NCBI RefSeq assembly: GCF_964275005.1
Contig: NC_092697.1
Location: forward strand, 16,332,138-16,396,137
Direction of reading: 5' to 3'
Source: Diadema setosum
Taxonomy: Eukaryota; Echinodermata; Echinoidea; Diadematoida; Diadematidae
Length of the DNA: 64,000 bases
The notes under the pieces are model-generated. The model was not told where the DNA came from. It did no database searches and saw nothing but the letters and a program-made list of their open reading frames with translations. A program made the translations under genes and the position numbers. How positions within the stretch are numbered: position 1 is the first letter of the stretch; each line of letters starts with the position of its first letter. Below, in pieces: positions 60,601-64,000 of the stretch.

Positions 60601-63537
60601 AAAATATATAGATATTGCATTTAAACCTGACCTTTGACCCTTAACCTTTGACCCTTAACCTTTGACCTTCTGGCTGGAAATTTCTCAGAGAATCTCCATT
60701 AGGGAATACATGTACATATCAAGTTTTAGTTTTAAAAATAATAATGTAAGCATTGCATATACTAGTATATGAGGGAAATAGTAACATTTTGAGGAGTTGA
60801 CCTTGACCTTTGACCCCCTGACTAGTGACCCATGACCCCTACATTCCCTAGAAAATCCCTGCCAGTCAGTACATGTGTATGTACCAAGTTCCATGAAGAT
60901 ACATTGAACCATTTGCAAGAAAAGTGAAATTGTAACATATTCACCCAACCTTTGACCTTTTGACCTTTGACCTTATGACATGAAACTCTCTCTGGAGAAT
61001 CTTTATGCAGTAGTACATGTCTACAATAAGTTTCAAGATAATACCTTTGGGCATTGCATGGATATGGGGGAAATAGCAATGTTTTTAACATTTGACCTTG
61101 ACCTTATGACCTTTGACCTCTTGCCAATGTCACTAAAATCTACTCAACTAATTGCCCCATCATACATCATCCTTGGACCAAGTTTGGTGAAAGCTGCTTC
61201 ATCCAGTTTAGAGTTATCACGTAAACAGATAAATTTTAGGATTTGACCTTGATCTTTGACCTTTGACCTCTGTCCAATTTCACTCAAAACCTAATCAAGT
61301 AATTGTCCCATCATACATCATCCTCAGACAAATTTTGGTGAAATTTGCTGAATCCAGTCTTTAGTTATCGCGTAAACAGATACAATTTAATGATTTGACC
61401 TTGACCTTTGACCTTTGGCCGATTTCACCGTAAACGAATGCGGACGGACGTACGTACGGACGTGCGGACGTACAGACGTACGGACGTACGTACGGACGTA
61501 CGTACGGACGTACGTACGGACGTACGGACGGACGGACAGACGACCCGAAAACATAATGCCTCCGGCACCACTTTGTGGCGGAGGCATAAAAATTACAGGA
61601 TAATGAAAAGACCGAGCTGAATGTTCAATATTATAAATACATCTAGTATGAAAGCCAAAATGTAACTTTTGATCCATAGTTTTTATGACTGTTTTGTACT
61701 GTTTTGTTTTCAAGTTTAGTGACTATATTCTTCTTAGTTATGCTATAGATGTATCACAGACATCTGTCACTTGAGCGTCGGTAAAAACAAATTCTCTTCA
61801 TTGTAAGTTTTTTGTGACAAGCATGTACCTCACACATCTCAGGCTTATTATGACAAAAATCACACAATTAGCATGCCTTCTAACCTTTTACAAATAGTTA
61901 TTTGTAGCAAAACCTATGCAAAAAAAAAAAAAAAAATCATATTAAAAGACCTCAACTGAGTTTTGCAAGTACTCTTAGAATTGTTGCTTTGATTTTCTGT
62001 CCAACATCTGATTCATTTATATTTGATGTCTTATTCTACTTTGCCATATTCTTCTGAGCAGATAGAAGAAATAACTTGCTAACCATGCATTGCTAGATAG
62101 TCATATTCACCTCTGAATTTGTGCCTACAGGATGCTGAGATTCCAATGGATGACCTCTTAGCCATGTACCTGCCACCCGAAGGGGGCGTGGCTAATGATG
62201 AGGAGGAAGAGGAAGAAGAGGAGGAAGAGGAGGAGGATGACCTCACCAATGGAGAAGAAGACTTAACTAATGGCGAGACGGAGGAATCATTACCTAGTGA
62301 CGTGTACCAGGGGTCCAGGGATTCTACGCCCGGTCGCACGCATACCCAGAGATTGCTCAGATGTGAGTTGAATGCTTGAATTCTTTTCTACTCATCTCCT
62401 TGTCTCATGGTCAGTTTGGCCGTGAGTTGAATGCTGTTTGAATTCTTTCTTGTGTCCATCATTATATGAATTTCCATCTCCTTGTCTCATGATCAGTTTG
62501 GCCTACACAGTGCTCTATGTTTGCCTTTACCAGTGATGACAGCTATCATGTTCAACTGAGACTAGAACATCTGCCAGTTCTTTTTGATTGTTTTTGTTTG
62601 TTTGTTTCTTGTTTGTTTGTTTGTTTGTTTGTTTTTTTATGTCTTGTAAAGACTTTCATATGCATTGCTGTATGTGCAGATATGAAGACATGTCAATGAG
62701 AGAAATATGTGTCTATGGCATTGTAATCCAGCTGCTTGTGTGTCCAAGTATGAAGATCCCTTTGTCGTAGGGGTTGTGTAATGCATTTTATACATTGGGT
62801 CGTGTAATGACAGATAAGGTAAAATGTCAAATATATGTAAACAAAGGTCTCAGCAAAATTATGGACATACTTCTGTTCAGACGCATCATTTTTGTGCCCT
62901 ATCAGTCTTCTGTGATGTGCTCATGTTTTTGTGGAGTTGTTATAGTCTTTTCACATCTTATGTAGATCACGTGTCTCAAATCTATTGTGAAGGATGTTTT
63001 TGAAATAGACATTATGTTTAACTTGTGGTACTGGTAATAGAAGAGTTACAGTTTTTTAACATGTTTAAACAAGAATTTTAATTCATGCCAGAGAAAGCAG
63101 GAGTAATAGTGCATGAATTATGCTCCTGTTTGTGTTAGTTGTTTTTTTTTTTCACTTTTGTATTGTTATGGCTTTGTGAGATGAGCAGGCTTCTCTTTAA
63201 AACTTCAGATTTCTTAAAATCACAAAGATAACAAATTACTGAAACTCTAAATGTTGGAAGTTTAAAGTGATCTTTTTGGGCAGACATACATCGACTTCAT
63301 TGTGCGTCGAGTGATTTGAAATAAACTGTATTTTGTTTGTTGTTGCAGTTCTGTGAAACAAGACAATGAAATTCCTGCTGGACTGTCGAGCTGTAGAGAG
63401 ATTGACTCATTGTGGGAGATCATGCATTTTTAATAATAAATTATATTTATTTGACTGCAGCGAGTGCCAATCCAGACGAAGAATCAGAGTCAGGCTCCGA
63501 GGATTCCGATTACGTTCCACCTGATGATTGGAAGAAG
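57628..63537 (+). CDS. MIER1: Mesoderm induction early response protein 1, first five coding exons
   Basis: Nuclear co-repressor that recruits HDAC1/2 through ELM2-SANT domains; those domains lie beyond this window. Exons 57628-57636 (MAE), 58969-58993, 59806-59939, 62131-62362 and 63461-63537, all in phase and ending open at a GTCAGT donor. [20 protein letters not shown] matches human MIER1 [31 protein letters not shown] matches the EGDMPIHELLSLY block, followed by the typical acidic run (12 Glu), and [12 protein letters not shown] matches DEDYIPSEDWKK just before ELM2. The exon order and the tiny first exon fit the vertebrate gene. MIER1, MIER2 and MIER3 are vertebrate paralogues; invertebrates usually have one gene, so the symbol denotes that ancestor-like copy. 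Confidence 0.93.
59030..59125. repeat. A-rich (AAAT)n stretch
   Basis: Imperfect AAAT/AAAAT units directly after the donor of MIER1 exon 2. Confidence 0.75.
60290..61590 (+). mobile_element. 1.3-kb dispersed repeat with DR1-type arrays and a GCCTCCGGCAC...GCGGAGGC tail
   Basis: Begins near 'gtcgctatggcgactgatgcctctgcc' text and ends in a hairpin (GCCTCCGGCACC / 'gtggcggaggc'). Between are five to six loose units of about 150-170 bp, each having 'cctttgacct', then 'tccatcatacatcatcct' or similar, 'agtttggtgaa' and 'agttat..cgtaaacagat' text. No protein is recognised. The same tail appears inverted at 63901-63962. MIER1 intron 3. Confidence 0.6.
61437..61533. repeat. (ACGTACGG)n self-complementary satellite
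   Basis: Tandem GGACGTAC/ACGTACGG units, CpG-rich, each nearly palindromic. ORFs rich in Thr-Asp-Val-Arg on both strands are artefacts. It joins the DR1-rich part to the hairpin tail of the 60290-61590 repeat. Confidence 0.85.
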
Positions 63538-63900
63538 GTCAGTTTTATTGAAACAGTAAAACCATTTTTATCATGAGTTGCATCCATGATTTTGTGCTGG
63601 CATTTGTGATTCAGCTTTCCTGTTAGAATTGCATGCTATCTGTATAGTTTATTGCATTTTGTACAGCTGGAAAATGTAATGAAGGGATGAAGGACTATGT
63701 CACTCTCCATTGCTAGCTAACCAATGTTCTGAGATTTATGCTACTCTTTATCACAAATTTGATATTTCACCACCATCACTGAATGACATTTGAGTCGATT
63801 ATATCATCTTGACTTTGCTTTCTTTTGTATTCTCTGTTTAGTCCTTAAAATGAGTTTGTTGAGTGAAAGATAAGGCTCAAAGTATGTTCTTGCCTCACTT

Positions 63901-64000
63901 TTTATGCCTCCGCCACGAAGTGGTGCCGGAGGCATTATGTTTTCGGGTTGTCCGTCCGTCTGTAATGAATTTTGTGGACAAGGTAACTATCAAAACTCGT
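63901..64000 (-). mobile_element. Start of an inverted copy of the GCCTCCGGCAC-tail repeat
   Basis: 'tatgcctccgcca.gaagtgg' and 'ggcattatgttttcgggt' followed by 'gtccgtccgtc' are the inverse of 61533-61590. The rest runs off the window. MIER1 intron 5. Confidence 0.7.

Noticed and set aside
61387-61713. Overlapping ORFs on both strands rich in TDVR or TYVR repeats
   Set aside because: Products of the ACGTACGG satellite.
1-64000. CRISPR array, operon, or bacterial contamination
   Set aside because: Repeats are tandem or inverted without unique spacers, and the genes are split by introns throughout.
1-64000. Virus-like or LTR elements
   Set aside because: No long direct terminal repeats, gag/pol, capsid or envelope-like text was recognised; the only reverse-transcriptase text (46032-46500) is of LINE type.

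Overview
The window is animal nuclear DNA: small exons with GT/AG borders, long A+T-rich introns, dense short inverted-repeat elements (MITEs), simple repeats, and no operons or prokaryotic signals. Gene content (a TPR protein, a complex I subunit, an axonemal dynein intermediate chain and a MIER co-repressor) and the repeat style, including a GC-flanked family with 'cctccggcac...gcggaggcat' tails, suggest a marine invertebrate deuterostome, most likely an echinoderm. That placement is inference; no species can be named from sequence alone.

Layout. (1) 280-7696, + strand: the last eight coding exons of a large TPR protein, with a 3' UTR to about 9.14 kb. (2) 9.14-12.46 kb: gene-free. (3) 12464-17032, + strand: NDUFB6, complete in four exons. 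(4) 17.95-20.05 kb: gene-free, with repeats. (5) 21819-56723, - strand: DNAI4 (WDR78; the IC138-type dynein intermediate chain), complete in 23 coding exons. All exon phases join and the product is 844 aa, close to the vertebrate length as I remember it. One exon is present twice as a 195-bp tandem repeat. Intron 14 holds an oppositely oriented, decayed 894-codon transposon-like ORF with a separate Tudor-like C-terminal exon. Intron 8 holds a 6.1-kb inverted-repeat element whose arms are arrays of AGGTCA nuclear-receptor half-sites. (6) 57628-63537, + strand: the first five coding exons of MIER1, continuing beyond the window.

DNAI4 and MIER1 are head-to-head with 904 bp between start codons, the same arrangement I recall for human WDR78/DNAI4 and MIER1 on 1p31. 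The gap carries an X-box-like (RFX) site and a CRE-like site and is probably a shared promoter. MIER1 intron 3 carries a different repeat with six DR1-type (TGACCTTTGACC) sites. The most unusual signals are these two unrelated-looking repeats rich in nuclear-receptor elements (IR1/ER4/DR4 and DR1), the perfect in-frame exon duplication in DNAI4, and the nested transposon-like gene with tandemly repeated splice-acceptor-like ends. No virus-like element, CRISPR array or functional tRNA/rRNA gene was recognised.
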